A stretch of DNA of 64,000 bases from Cymbidium sinense (lineage: Eukaryota; Streptophyta; Magnoliopsida; Asparagales; Orchidaceae). Below are positions 36,762 through 48,054 of the stretch, piece after piece. The notes below the pieces were generated by a model. That model ran no database searches. It saw only the letters and a program-made list of their open reading frames with translations, and had not been told where the DNA came from. A program made the translations under genes and the position numbers. How positions within the stretch are numbered: position 1 is the stretch's first letter; every line of letters begins with the position of its first letter. The stretch spans positions 24,887,808-24,951,807 of the forward strand of contig CM038214.1 in the NCBI GenBank assembly GCA_021442155.1. Reading direction: 5' to 3'.

Positions 36762-37055
36762 AGTTTAGGTTTTATTCTTTTTTTAGTTTATTTTATTTTT
36801 TATTTTTTAGTTTATTTTAGTTTTAATTTATTTTAGGTTTAATTTTTTGGGGTTTGGGGTTTATGGTTTGTTTACTTGATTTAGGTTTTAGGGTTTAGCA
36901 TTTAGCTTTTATGGTTTTATGATTTAGGGTTTAGGGTTTAGGGTTTAGGGTTTAGGATTTTTATGGTTTAGGGTTTAGGGTTTAGGGTTTAGGTTTTAGG
37001 TTTAGGGTTCAAATTTTAGTTTAGGGTTTAGGGGTTATGTTTTTTTTTTGTTTTA
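36762..37055 (+). repeat. Telomere-like satellite, block 9 (short)
   Basis: About 100 bp of TTTTA/TTTAG words pass into a TTTAGGG-rich zone (36.9-37.03 kb) and a T-rich tract. This is the usual approach to a GR-RBP island. It continues the unit interrupted at 28,236. Confidence 0.88.
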
Positions 37056-37106
37056 ACATAGAACAAATTCACATTCAACATTTCTTCTTCTTTTGATTTC
37101 ATCAGA
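37056..37106 (-). pseudogene. GR-RBP 3' UTR remnant (island G), cut by the Tat element
   Basis: ACATAGAACAAATTC, CATTCAACATTTCTTC and TTTTGATTTCATCA match the left ends of islands C, D and H. A run of nine T precedes it. The copy is cut after GATTTCATCA, within about ten bases of the point where island C is cut by the other LTR-type insertion. Confidence 0.72.
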
Positions 37107-38480
37107 AATGTAATTATTGACCTCACTTTTGGGTTGAGTTCTCAACCTCCTCTTCTTAGATGAACCTTAACAATGGTTTATTTAGTCATGAGACACTATA
37201 ATTATGAGAACACTTGATAAGCGTAGACTTTGAAGTGTTAATCATAGATTAGGCCATGCCTTAGGGACTTAGAAAATCACCTAAAGAGTAAACCCAATCC
37301 ATGTACCCATTCTTAAATTCAATTCAAATCAAAATTTTCAACCACACCTCAAACTCAATTTCAAATTAAATCCAAGTCAAACTCAATTAATGATTGAAAC
37401 CCAAGATCAAATTCAAACTTGAAAACCTTCCTAGCACTTTAATCAACCTTCAAGAACTTAGACAAATTTCCATCCAATTCAATCCAAACTCAATTGATTT
37501 TTTTTTTATAAATAAATTGTAAGTATCTTCTCAAATATAAATAAAATATAAATTCAAATAGCCAAAATAAAATAAAATCAATTAAACCCAATTTAAACCC
37601 TTTAAGACATTTCCTTCAACTTGGCCAAAACCATCTAAATCAATTAAATTAGAATTTCTTTTGAATCAATCATTTTCAATCATCTATCCAAATATAAATG
37701 AAACCTACAATCATCTAGTGAAACCAAAATCAATCCAAGTCAAACCCAACTAACCCATTTGACTTAAAATTTAATGAACCAAAATTCATTTGAATCCAAA
37801 TAATTACAATTGAATTTATATATCAATATCAAATTTATTTATAAACTCAACTAAATAAACTCAACCCAAAATCAAATCCAACTAAATCCAATTAGTTCAC
37901 TTGACCAAAATTGGCCAATTTGGCTACATGCACCAAAATCTAATTCAATCCAAATCAAAGTGAATTAAAATAATCCAAACTTGTCATGATTATGATCACC
38001 ACAGGAAGATCAATTGATATAAATTAGGTCAAACCAAGTCAATAGCCATTATTGATTGCTTTTATATTAACCCAAAAATTAAAAGCTAAATCCATTGAAA
38101 CCAATGATTCAAATCAACACAAAATCAACATTTAAACATGACCTTGATTGAGGCAAACCTAGCTAATTAGCCCTGACCCAAGTTGACCCTTTATATCAAT
38201 TTGGGTCACTTGGGAATAATTTGGATTTAATTTGGTTTGATCATTTGAACCTTTATGTCAATTGCAAATTAAATCAAATTAAATCCAACCAAAGTATGCA
38301 ATGCTCTCCAAATAGTCATATGAACTTGACTAACCCTTGGTTTGACCCAATTTGACCAATTGGTCAGAACCCATTTTGATCAATTTGACCCAAATGGGTA
38401 AATTGAGAAACTAACCAAATGAACTCCAAATGGCATAAAATTTGTTCAGCTCACTTTTACTCATTTCATTTAAATCAAAT
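37107..38480 (-). mobile_element. Inverted copy of the 3' part of the Tat LTR
   Basis: This region is an inverted repeat of 39.9-40.95 kb. The outer ends are GACCTCACTTT (37,121) and AAAGTGAGGTC (ending 40,942). Further pairs are GATCAAATTCAAACTTGAAAACCTTCCTA at 37,400 with the complement of 40,610-40,640 (differing at a few bases), and CCAAGTCAAACCCAACTAA near 37,735 with the complement of about 40,120. Pairing is clear over at least the outer 0.7-0.8 kb and weaker inward. No coding sequence is seen. It is repeat-derived noncoding DNA in opposite orientation to the polyprotein remnant. Confidence 0.68.
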
Positions 38481-39900
38481 TCAATGCTAAATGACCACTA
38501 TACCTTAATTTGAGGTATCACATTAGATAAAACACATGTAAATGGGATTTCTTCTTTTCCTTGGGAGCACTCATCCATGGGTGGCCCCAAGAATGTGGGA
38601 TCCAAGAGGTTGTTGGGTGTGTCTCATGGGAGGTGAAATCACCTCCACCTTATGGAAGACTTAGCATGAAGGACCTCCACTTCCCTTTACTAGGACATCC
38701 ACTTGTCCTTCATAGCAGCCACCTCCCATGCCTTGGACAAAAAAATTAAGGCACCTAGGGAGAATCCAAATCACCCCAAGCCAAGGACACCCACTTTGAG
38801 CTAATAATCACCATGAATGAGGTCATTTTTGTCCATTGTAAGGGGACAAGAAATAGAGAGGCAAGAACGCTACCTCACAAACTCATTTTAGTCTTCTAAA
38901 GCTCCCAAACCAACCAGCAACCATTCCCACTTGGTTTTTGAGAAAAATCTATCAAAATCAAGTGGATTCTAATAAGGAAGTGGTGACCATTGATGGATAG
39001 ATTATTTGAAATGAAGTAAGAACCCATTCCAAAGCTTCTTCTATCCTCAGTGTGATCATCACCACCAGAAATCATCCTCGATGAGGTAATTTTCAACAAT
39101 CATAGTCGGCCTTAAGTTCTTTTATTTTTGATGATTTTTTCTCAATTTTAGAAATTTCCTTTAGCAAGGGTTAATTAATGCTTAAATTGGTTGTCTTAAC
39201 ATTATTTGATTGTCCTTAGGAATGAATTTAATTGTTTGAAATCACATGTTTATGATTATTCATTTCTTTCTAATCTTGTTAAATGATGTATGTCATTTAA
39301 AATCGTACATTCATCTTTTCAAAATTAATTTAATCAAATGGTTTTCCTTTATGTCAAGCTTGCATGTGTTGATTTATATTAAAATATGTGTAGCTATTAT
39401 CACTATTAAATCCAAACATATTTTCCAGTGCTTAGAAATGAATGGTTACATATGCTATGAATGATAGTTATAAATACATAGGATATGTATGTGATTATAG
39501 CTTAAATGAACAGTGAAGCTCCTTTCCTTTTATTCATTTTTGATTTATATAAGTGAGAATGTTAATTATATAATTAGACAACCGGAATTGAAGCTTTAGT
39601 TAGCAAGGAAGTCATTTGATTACCTCACTTTGGTTTAATGCATATACTCCATTTGCTTTCATTTATATTTGATTCTAGAATTTGGATGAGGCTTTAATTC
39701 ATATACATAAATGATTCAATTAAATTAAATATCATTTTTTTGCATGATTTTCATTCTCCAAATTATGAATACATGTGTATCTATCTAAGTGGTATATGTT
39801 GGACATCCTAGGAATCGAGGCTTTAGCTCAAATGACCAGGAGGTCATTTGACTCTTCCTAGTTTAATAAAGACACATACTTACTTATGTCTTTTATACAT
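38481..39900 (+). mobile_element. Tat-family LTR, central part
   Basis: Matches the reverse complement of the 12.92-15.33 kb insertion, so it is dispersed element DNA. The strongest stretch is 39,180-39,625 against 13,350-12,922. Within it a diverged tandem duplication is visible: GAAGCTTTAGTTAGCAAGGAAG..CATTTGATTACCTCAC (39,585) and GAGGCTTTAGCTCAAATGACC..CATTTGACTCTTCC (39,812), about 230 bp apart. Small open frames at 38,561-38,749 and 39,246-39,464 lack any domain. Confidence 0.62.
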
Positions 39901-40954
39901 ACATGTGTGTATTTAATTATATATTAGTAATCCTTCATTTTTAATAAAAAATACATGCATTTGTAATTGTTCTAGTGATTGAATTAATTTATTATGTGAT
40001 TTGGAGCTCTCTTTCTTATGTTCAATCTAACTTAGTTAGGATCAGAACTTGGCTCAAATAGATCAAATTGGTTCAAATGGGTTTTGGATCATTTGAACAT
40101 TTCAAGTCAAAAGGGTTTAGTTGGGTTTGACTTGGGTTGATTTTGGTTTGGCTTGATGATTGTAGATTTCATTTATATTTGTGAATATAATTGAATGAAT
40201 GATTGATTCATGAGAAAATCAATTGAATTGGGTTTTGGAATGAAGGAATTTGGCTAAGTCCATGGAGTTGGGTCATGTGTCTTTAGTTTGGATTTTAATT
40301 TGGTTTGATTTAGTTTTGATGATTTAAATGTATATTTCATTTAAATTTGTGAAGATAATTAAAAATAAGATTGATTTGTGAAAATCATTTGAGTTTGACT
40401 TGATTTGGATTAAGATTTGGCTAAGTCCATGGGATATGACATATGGCTTAGGAAGGGTTTTGATTTAATTTGATTTAGTTTGATTTAGTTTTAGTCATTT
40501 GAATGTAGATTTGATTTTTATTTAGGAAGATGATTGATGATATAAATTGATTATGAGAAAATCAATTGATTTTGGATTAAGATTTGTCTAAGTCCATGGG
40601 ATAGGTCATATTTCTTAGGAAGGCTTTCAAGTTTGGATTTGATCATGAGCTTCAATCAGTTGGTTTTGGAATTTAGGTTTGGATTTGGATTTGAATTTGA
40701 TGTTTGAATTGTACTTGAGGTTTTATTTGAGAAGGTGAACTTGGATTGGATTTGGATTGTAGGGTAGGTGGATCATCCTAATCCATAACACATAACCTAA
40801 TCCTATGGTTAACCATTCTAAGTCTTTATGCTTAGGTTAAGTGTTTACCTATTTATTAGAAGTGTCTTATGACTAGGGAAGTCTTAGTGTCTAGAAGACT
40901 CCTAAGTCTAAGATGGGAAGATTGAATTTGCAAAGTGAGGTCAACAGGACTCAG
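39901..40954 (+). mobile_element. Tat-family LTR, 3' part with tandem subrepeats
   Basis: Contains three diverged tandem subrepeats of about 167 bp, marked by GGCTAAGTCCATGG near 40,252 and 40,419 and GTCTAAGTCCATGG near 40,586. The flanking words are conserved (ATTTATTT/AATTTGTGAA before, TTTGGATT and GTTTGATTT after). The region ends in AAAGTGAGGTC at 40,942. The protease remnant begins almost at once, so primer-binding site, leader and gag appear to be deleted. Confidence 0.6.
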
Positions 40955-41250
40955 GATCCATAGTGTTGCCCTTGGAGATAGATGATTAGAAGACCGAAGC
41001 CAAGTTTCACATTATAAATTTGGATACATCTTTCAATGCTTTTCTTGGGAGACCATGGATACATGAGAGCAACATAGTTCCATTCTCTCTACATCAGTGT
41101 ATGAAGTTCGTGAGAGGTGGGATTGTCTACTATGTCAAAGGAGATCTCTAGCCATTTACAGTTCATGAGGTCGGCATATAAGAGGATGCGACTTACTACC
41201 TTTGTCAAAATCAACAAGTCTATTCTTGTGAACTTGGTCAAAGTTTAAAA
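40955..41250 (+). pseudogene. Tat polyprotein: aspartic protease remnant
   Basis: The frame through 40,966 reads GSIVLPLEIDD, a stop, then FHIINLDTSFNAFLGRPWIHESN and SLHQCMKFV. The phrase F.V.D....FN.LLGRPW.H..G..PSSLHQ.LKF is a hallmark of the C-terminal half of Ty3/Gypsy proteases, which cut the element polyprotein. The catalytic DSG/DTG part is not recognisable, since the LTR join lies just upstream. Stops at several positions make it a pseudogene. Confidence 0.8.
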
Positions 41251-42229
41251 TAAAAGAAAAAGAATTAGAAAGAAGAAAACAAAAAGATAAGAAGAGAGAA
41301 AATGAAAAAAAAAAAAAAAGGGAGCGAAAATAGACATGGAGGAGGAAGTGGAGCTTGACAATCGATTCCTCCCAGTTGTTACTCCATTCAATATGGGTAG
41401 GACGGCGACCTCACTAGGAGGAAGAGGCTAGTTTAGAGGCGTCAGGGGTGGAAAACCTCTTTATGGCCACCTAGAAGATATGTCTCATACCGAGTACACA
41501 CTATCCATATAGACTTAGAATCTAGTTCATCGGATGAGTCTTATATGGTTAGCACACTAGCCAGCTCTTCTCAATAGTAAATTCCCTTGGAGGTGACACT
41601 TGAGCCAGATAGTGATGAAGATCAGGCTCTAAAGCAAAGCATAAGTGTATCCAAGTCTATATGTAAAATAATTAGGCATCAGTTGGGAACCTTAGCTCTA
41701 GTCCCACTTTCTTTTGAAAAAGTTCAGGGTTTGGTAGTTAAGGAAGCCCCTAAGTCATCAACAGGTGTGAAGACTTAGAGGTTCATTCTGAGAGCATCAT
41801 CCTCAAGTTAAGAAGTTGATGTAGAACTTGAGGATGATTCATATAAAGATTTATAAGAATTACCTTTTGATTTGTACTTGCATTGTGTTTATAATTTAGC
41901 AAAGAATGGGTTAATCCCATATACTTCATCAAAGCACAAGTCAGACTACTCAGAAAGAATATGGAAGAATAAATGCAAAAGCTCTCAATCAAGACCAAGA
42001 CTAGGATTGATACAGTGGGTCCAATCAATGATGATTATTGCATAGTCATCACCGATCATTTGGAATTCAATGATTTTTCAAATCACATTAACTCATATGA
42101 GGGTATGCTTAGAAACTTTAGATGATCTAGATGATTTTGAAGTCAAAGATGCACCACCAAAGTTTGAAGAGAGATCAAGTCAACCATCAACAAGCTCAAG
42201 GAAATCAACTTAGGCGAAGAAGTTCCATG
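41251..42229 (+). pseudogene. Tat polyprotein: protease-RT linker, decayed
   Basis: An A/G-rich stretch (41,250-41,330, Lys/Arg/Glu-rich if translated) is followed by low-conservation linker sequence in changing frames. The 63-codon open frame at 41,587-41,778 (EPDSDEDQALKQS..) belongs to this linker. No domain of known function is seen. Confidence 0.55.
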
Positions 42230-43075
42230 CGACATACATCAGTTCTTTATTGAATGAAATTGAAACCAATGACTTAGTTAGGCTATTGATTGAGTTTAAA
42301 GACTGCTTTGTATGGAGTTATGAAGAGATGTCTGCATTGGCTCCTGACACAGCAGTCCATAAACTAGTAATAGAGCCTATTGCTAACCTTATCAAGCAAG
42401 CTCCTAGATGCATGTGAATAGACATAGAATAATAGCTCATTTATGAAGTCAAGAAACTGATCGATGCTTGCTTCATCTGAAAAGAAAAATACCCTACATG
42501 GTTAGCCAGCATCATCCTAATGAAGAAAAAGATTGGCCAAATTCTTATATGCATCGATGTTAGGGATTTAAATAAGGCGTGTTTGAAAGATGAATTTCTA
42601 CTACTAATCATGAAGCTGATGATGGACATTTCCTCATCTCATGCAGTCTTCTCTTTCATGGATGACTCATATGGATATAACCAAATAGAGATGGACCCTA
42701 AAGATGATAGAAACATTGCTTTTAGAACCCCGATCTGAATCTATTACTATGAGGTCATGCCTTTCAACCATAAAAATGTCAGTGCTACATAGCAGTGGGC
42801 AATGACTAAAATCTTCAATGAACTCATTCATCATCAAGTCGAGTGCTATGTCAATGATCTCATGGTCAAAAGTTGAGAAAAGAAAAACCATCTATTTGAC
42901 TTCAGAGTATTTTTTGATTAGTTAAGATAATTTAACCTCAAAATGAACCCTGTGAAGTGTGCATTCAGAGTAGCTTCAGGAAAATTTCTTGGGTTTGTTG
43001 TCTGACACAAGAGAATTAAAATCAATCTAGAGAAGATCAAGGCAATATTAGAAATGCCACCCCCCTAAAAGTTTA
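42230..43075 (+). pseudogene. Tat polyprotein: reverse transcriptase remnant
   Basis: Nearly the whole RT can be read in one frame with stops. It runs FKDCFVWSYEEMSAL, then MKKKIGQILICIDVRDLNKAC with the catalytic Asp in the CIDVRDLN motif. FSFMDDSYGYNQIEM follows (usually FMDG.SGYNQI), then EVMPFNHKNVSATQQ (usually MPFGLKNAGATYQR), then ECYVNDLMVKS. The active-site box is YVND at 42,847-42,858 instead of YVDD. GKFLGFVV and the NLEKIKAILEMPPP connection come next. Sequence and order are typical of Ty3/Gypsy elements of the Tat lineage. The enzyme would make cDNA in the particle. This copy is dead by several stops and the box change. Confidence 0.92.
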
Positions 43076-43650
43076 ACTCAACTTAGAATCATTCCAAGGG
43101 TTGGCATATCTAAGATGCTTTATATTCAACCTATCAAGAAGATGTCAGCCATTCTCAGCACTTGTCAAAAAGGATAACAAGTTCAAGTGGGATGATAATT
43201 GTGAGCATGCCTTCAAAGACATCAAGCATTACCTGATGATGTCGTCAATTCTAGCAGCCCCTATCTCTAGCAAGTCACTCATACTTTACACTATTGTGTT
43301 AGATGACTCCCTAGGTATTTTGTGTTGGATGAAGGGAAGGAAAACACACTCTACTACCTTAGCCGCCATCTAATCCCTACTGAGGCTAATTATCCACCCA
43401 TTGAGAAGTATTTCCTAGCTTTAATCTTTGCAACCCAAAAGCTATAGGACTACATGCTTTCTCATAAGGTAAACCTAATCTCTAGGATCAATCCACTATA
43501 GTATCTCATTACACGGCCAATGTTATCTGAATGGTTGGCACGATGGTCCATGATCCTCTCGTAGTTTGACATTACCTTCATATCCCTCCGTACGATGAAA
43601 GGATAAGTGCTAGCAAATTTCTTAGTAGCACACCCACTTCTGTGACTCAC
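43076..43650 (+). pseudogene. Tat polyprotein: RNase H (first) remnant
   Basis: The open stretch from 43,101 reads MAYLRCFIFNLSRRCQPFSALVKKD, FKWDDNCEHAFKDIKHYL and LAAPISSKSLILY, the RT-RNase H connection of Gypsy elements. A frameshift follows, then LYYLSRHLIPTEANYPPIEKYFLALIFATQKL in another frame. The end LITRPMLSEWLARWSMILS precedes the second RNase H, as in Tat elements. It would remove RNA from the hybrid. Frameshifted and interrupted. Confidence 0.85.
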
Positions 43651-44130
43651 TTTGATGATCACCCCGATGAACAAATTATGAACTTAGGGGATACTATAAT
43701 TCACTATTGTGAGATATACTTTGATGGTGCTGCTTCCTCTCAAAGAGGAGAAGAACCATAATCTGCTATTCCAAGAAAGGTAGGGGTAGGAATAGTTATC
43801 TTAACTCTTAAATGTGATGTGATGAGATTCTCATATCTTTTGTCCAATCCTTGCACCAATAATGAAGCCAAATATGAGGCTTTAATTTCCATTATGGAGT
43901 TAGCCTTTACTCTAAGCATCTAAAACATCAACATCTTCAAGGATTCTTAGCTAGTTATCAACCAAATCACTGGGTCCTATAAGGTTATAAAGCCCAAGCT
44001 CCATCACCACCATAAGTACACCGTGGAGTTCTTGGCCCAAATTCCAGAGGTTACCATTTATAAGATTCTGGAGAGAAATCCATAGTGTATGCCAAGATTG
44101 AAGGAGTTGGCATATCAGGATGAGTCCATA
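43651..44130 (+). pseudogene. Tat polyprotein: second (archaeal-type) RNase H remnant
   Basis: IYFDGAASSQRG (catalytic Asp codon at 43,723) is followed by VGVGIVILT, NPCTNNEAKYEALISIMELA and FKDS-stop-LVINQITGSYKVIKPKL. This has the D, E and D positions of an additional RNase H between the RT-RNase H and the integrase. That extra domain (aRH) defines the Tat lineage of plant Ty3/Gypsy elements and gives the family assignment. Two stops interrupt it, and its function is presumed lost. Confidence 0.87.
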
Positions 44131-45070
44131 TCAATAAAGTCCAAAATAGAGTCTTATCCCTTATTGATATTGAACATCAAAAAGTACTCTCTTTAAGGGG
44201 AGGTTGCCATTGCGAAGAAGGACGAGGAGTTAGATTGGAGGCAACCATTCATGGATTACCTAAACAAAGGACAACTACCTCAAGAGAAGTCTCAAGCCCA
44301 TCAGATGAAGTAGAGAGCACTTTACTATGCTCTTGTGGATGGTGTCTTGTATGCGATGTTTCGATCATATGTTGTTACATTATTTAGACATGCATGAAGC
44401 CCATAAGAATGTGACCGAGGTACACTCAGAGTTATGTGGAGCTAACCAATCTGGTCTGAAGATGAAAACCAAGATCAAGAGAATAGAATACTACTGGTCA
44501 TTGATGATCAAAGATTGCATGGATACGACTAGGTGATACCACCAATGTCAAATACATGGTGTGGTCTTACACCAACCATCCAACAATCTACATGTTACAC
44601 GAGCCTCATGGCCATTCGAGTGTTGGGGTACCAACTTAGTGGGTCTAATTGATCCTCCTTCTTCTATGGGTCATCGATTCATCTTAGCTGCAAATGACAA
44701 CTATTCCAAATAGGCAAAGGAGATTCCACTCAAAGAGGTCACAGCTCAATATGTGCTTCAGTTTTTAAGGAACCATATCATATATAGGTTCGAAGTGCCT
44801 CGATGAATTATAATGGTATTGCATTCAAGAGCATCGAGATCAATAACTTTGCCTGAAGACATAATATAGATTAGAGATATTCTACCATTAACTACTTGAA
44901 GGCAAATGACTTAGCAGAAGCCTTCAACAAAACTCTCATCTACATACTGAAGAAGATACTCGACAACAATAAGTGATAGTGGCATGAGTAGTTAGTTGAA
45001 GCCTTATTGGCCTACCGCGCCATATATAGAACTCCAACTTAGTCCACTCATTTCTCCTTAGTGTATGGGT
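44131..45070 (+). pseudogene. Tat polyprotein: integrase zinc finger and core remnant
   Basis: HEAHKNVTEVHSELCGANQSG and KIKRIEYYWSLMIKDCMD give the H..H part of the HHCC finger, then HQCQIHG gives the last Cys region, with the first Cys position damaged. The core follows as GTNLVGLIDPPSSMGHRFILAANDNYSK, stop, AKEIPLKEVTAQYVLQFL. The second catalytic region is weak, and then KANDLAEAFNKTLI and EALLAYRAIYRTPT appear in shifted frames. It would join element DNA to the chromosome. Many stops. Confidence 0.85.
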
Positions 45071-45483
45071 CCTAAGTCATTCTACCATTAGAGTCCAACT
45101 CCCTTCACTAAGGATAGCTGTGGGTAGCAAGATCACAATAAAGAAGAACGCTAAGTTGCGGTTAGAAAAGCTTGAAGGTTTGAAGGATAGACACTTGCGG
45201 GCATGCTAAAACCTCAAGTTGTACAAAGCTAAAATGATTCAAGCTCATAATAAGTTGGTCATTTCTAGATCCTTTCACGTAGGAGAGCTTATTTTAATTC
45301 TAAGGTGACTGATTGTTGCCCGTCATAAGATGGGAGACATGTTTGAACCCACTTGGGAAGGCCCTTTTGCCATAGAGAAGGCCTACCAAAAAGGATCTTA
45401 TCAGCTTATTAATCATAAGGGAAAGCACCCAATCCTTCCAATCAATAGGCTCTACATAAAGAAATATTATAAATTATTTTTAA
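45071..45483 (+). pseudogene. Tat polyprotein: integrase C-terminal end
   Basis: After a frameshifted stretch the polyprotein ends with RHKMGDMFEPTWEGPFAIEK, then YQKGSYQLINHKGKHPILPINRLYIKKYYK and a stop near 45,482. This is the G.F...WEGP..I......G.Y.L....G....WN...LK.YY end of Tat integrases. No chromodomain follows, as usual for the lineage. Confidence 0.85.
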
Positions 45484-47400
45484 AATAATTTCCATAATGA
45501 AAATTCCATTTCGAATTCAGTATGTTCCATGTTGAAAGTATTTTTATTTGTGAATCTGCCATGATGTGTTTAGGGTAGGTGTAAGGAACCTGACCAGCGT
45601 CCTATCCTTCATTGACATAACACAAACACAAACTACACACAAACATATCTTTTGTCTCGGGCTACTTTAAGTTGAGATAAGTCCCTCAGCGACACTCACT
45701 TAGTAGCTGCTCTAGGTCGGGCTAACGTGCCACCCTGCTAGTGTATTACCCTAGTGGTCTTCTTTCTTTGGAAGATGTAAGTTTGTTATGCTTTCCTTCC
45801 TTACTTGGCCATTGCTCACCAATGAGAGCCTTGTTAGTTTGGTAGAGCTTACTATGTGGCCAGTAGGCTACCTCAAGTTGGTTTCATTTAAGAGGATTTA
45901 TGTCTGCTACACTTTCTTCTTGGATTAGCTTTCGTGCACTGATTGGGTTGAGTATATTTGAGGTTTAGGATAAGTCCCCAAGTGGCTCTTTCCCTCCTTA
46001 CTACTTCAAGTTTGGGTCCAGTCCTTTCTCGGGGCTCCCCCTTAGTAGTCGCTCTATCTCAAATAGCATCTATCCCATCGATGATAGACTATCCTGATGA
46101 TCATTTGCTTGGAAAGTTGTAAAGCCTACATGCTTTCTTTCAGTTGATTGATTCCACCGATGGGCACCTTGGTTGGTTCTCACTATACTGATGGATCCAC
46201 CACTCATGCTGATGGATACTACTTAGGTTAGTTGGTTCTCATACCTTAGGATACACCACTCAAGGCAGATGTAAGTCTACTATGCTTTCTTATTGAGTTG
46301 GCCACTGCACACTTATAGCCTTTCCTTTCTAGGGCTCAGGATAATGCCCCTAGCAATACCTCCCATGTGGGCACTATATTTGGATAACATCCTTTGTGAC
46401 CCCATTTAGACACTACCTGGGTTACTATCAAATTAGATAGTTTCCCTTTCCTAGTAACCACCCCTGTGGTTGGAGAATCCATCCTATGGATGTGCAAATT
46501 TTGCCTTAGTCTAGTAAACTTGAGATAAGTTAAGGCTGACATAGCACCTTCTTAGTGTGTTCCCTCGTACACCAATACGGTCCACACAAACATATAAACA
46601 AAATATATATTCACTTATGGAATAGGAGGACACCCATAGAGATACCTTTTCCCGAGAAGGCATCTTATCTTTAGGGCAATGTCAGCAAAACTCCATATAG
46701 GAATGTACTCTTTTTGATATAAGTCCCCAGTATTCACTTTTAGTCTCCCTAAGTCAGTTTGATTTGTTGTGTGCTATAGGTCACCCCGGGTTGTTCCTTG
46801 CTTTAGAAGATGTAATGTATGTTGCACCTTCTTCTTAACCATTGCACTAAAACCACTTAGGTTGGCAAGCTTTACCCCTCGGCTAGTAGACTATCCATTT
46901 GGGTTTGTAAATTAGAGATAGGACAAGTCGATACAGCTTATTCTTAGTGGGTCCATCTCACATTGACATGTTTTATAAAATTAAACCTACCAAATTTGAC
47001 CGAGCTCACATCCCTAGTGAATATGCCATCAATTCAAAATTAAACTAAGCCAAAAAAAGCATATCAAATCACATGAATTTAAGATATAATTAATCCTGAC
47101 TACTTTTGAGTTGACATAAGTCTCCAGTGGCATTCACTCCAGTTAGAGTTGATTTGTTGTGCATCCAATAGCTCACCCTAGTGGGTGTTCCTCACTTTAG
47201 AAGATGTAAGTCTGCTACACCTTCTTCCTAGCACAACTATTGTACACTGAAAGACAACCCCTTAGGTTGGCTAGCTCTACCCCATATCCGGTAGACTATC
47301 CCTTTGGATTTGTAAACCTTTGGTAGGTCAAGGCTGATATAGCCCCTTCTCAATGGGTCCATCGCACAGCGACAAGGTCCATACATTAACTCAGATGAAA
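45484..47400 (+). repeat. Tat 3' tail: diverged tandem repeats of about 300-400 bp
   Basis: Noncoding DNA right after the polyprotein. Landmarks recur. GATAAGTCC(C)C.. occurs at about 45,680, 45,968, 46,325 (altered), 46,720 and 47,117. GAAGATGTAA..TGCTAC/TGC..CTT occurs at 45,770, 46,270, 46,797 and 47,197. GGTAGACTATCC..TTTG occurs at 46,888 and 47,290. The last three units are about 397-402 bp each. Long tandem repeats in the 3' untranslated region are known for Tat-lineage elements. The open frame at 46,336-46,542 on the minus strand is accidental. Confidence 0.72.
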
Positions 47401-48054
47401 TTAAACCCAATTTGATTTTCCTCAGTGGAGTTAAATCACACCCTTCTCCCTAGTGGAGCCCCAAATCATATATAAATAAGTCAAGCAAATAAATCATATT
47501 CAAAATTGACCTCCCTAATGGAGCCAAATTAAACCAACACCCCTAGAAGAGTATAAATCAAGAAAATCCAACCAAACTCTTACCCCTAGCGGATACATCC
47601 CCAAACAAATCTAGAAATCAAACTCAAATCCTAATCCCCAATAAATAGCTACTTGCATCCCAGTGGAAGGTTCATATAATCCCTGGACTCGAGCCCATAT
47701 CTCTAGATATGCCTCCACATCAATTAAAACAACAAATTAAAGTCAATTTGATCTTAATCCCGGTGGTTTATAGATTCTTATCCTTAGTAGATCTTCCATA
47801 AATTATATAAGTAAATGAAATTTAAACCTTATCCCTAGTAGATTTTTTCTTCTATGCCTCGACATAGACCCTCACATGTCATGTCCAATGCATGTGTGAT
47901 CCCTAGTGGATCTCCCTCCATGTCCTTGACATGGAATTCTCATCAAATCTTATTTCTTCTCTTATGCACACCTTTAACTTCAACCAAATGCATAACAATG
48001 TATTTGTTCAAATTACATTATCTTAACATTGTAATGAACATTTTATGATTTGTG
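47401..48054 (+). repeat. Tat 3' tail: minisatellite with CCCTAGTGGA core
   Basis: A short core close to CCCTAGTGGA recurs with variations at irregular spacings of about 20-65 bp: near 47,423, 47,448, 47,510, 47,541, 47,583, 47,657, 47,779, 47,830 and 47,900. The spacers are A-rich (AAATCA, ACCAAA). It continues the repeat tail of the element. The open frame at 47,854-48,048 has no recognisable product. Confidence 0.6.

Noticed and set aside
38561..38749. Small + strand open frame with Pro/His/Leu-rich product
   Set aside because: It lies in LTR-like DNA shared with the insertion at 12.9-15.3 kb, where the frame is not kept.
37121..40942. DNA transposon with long terminal inverted repeats
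   Set aside because: The inverted ends are exact, but the inside matches the LTR-type insertion and the right side abuts a Tat protease. No transposase or target duplication is seen. Rearranged LTR is the simpler reading, though not proven.
47854..48048. 64-codon + strand frame
   Set aside because: It overlaps the minisatellite tail of the Tat element and has no recognisable feature.
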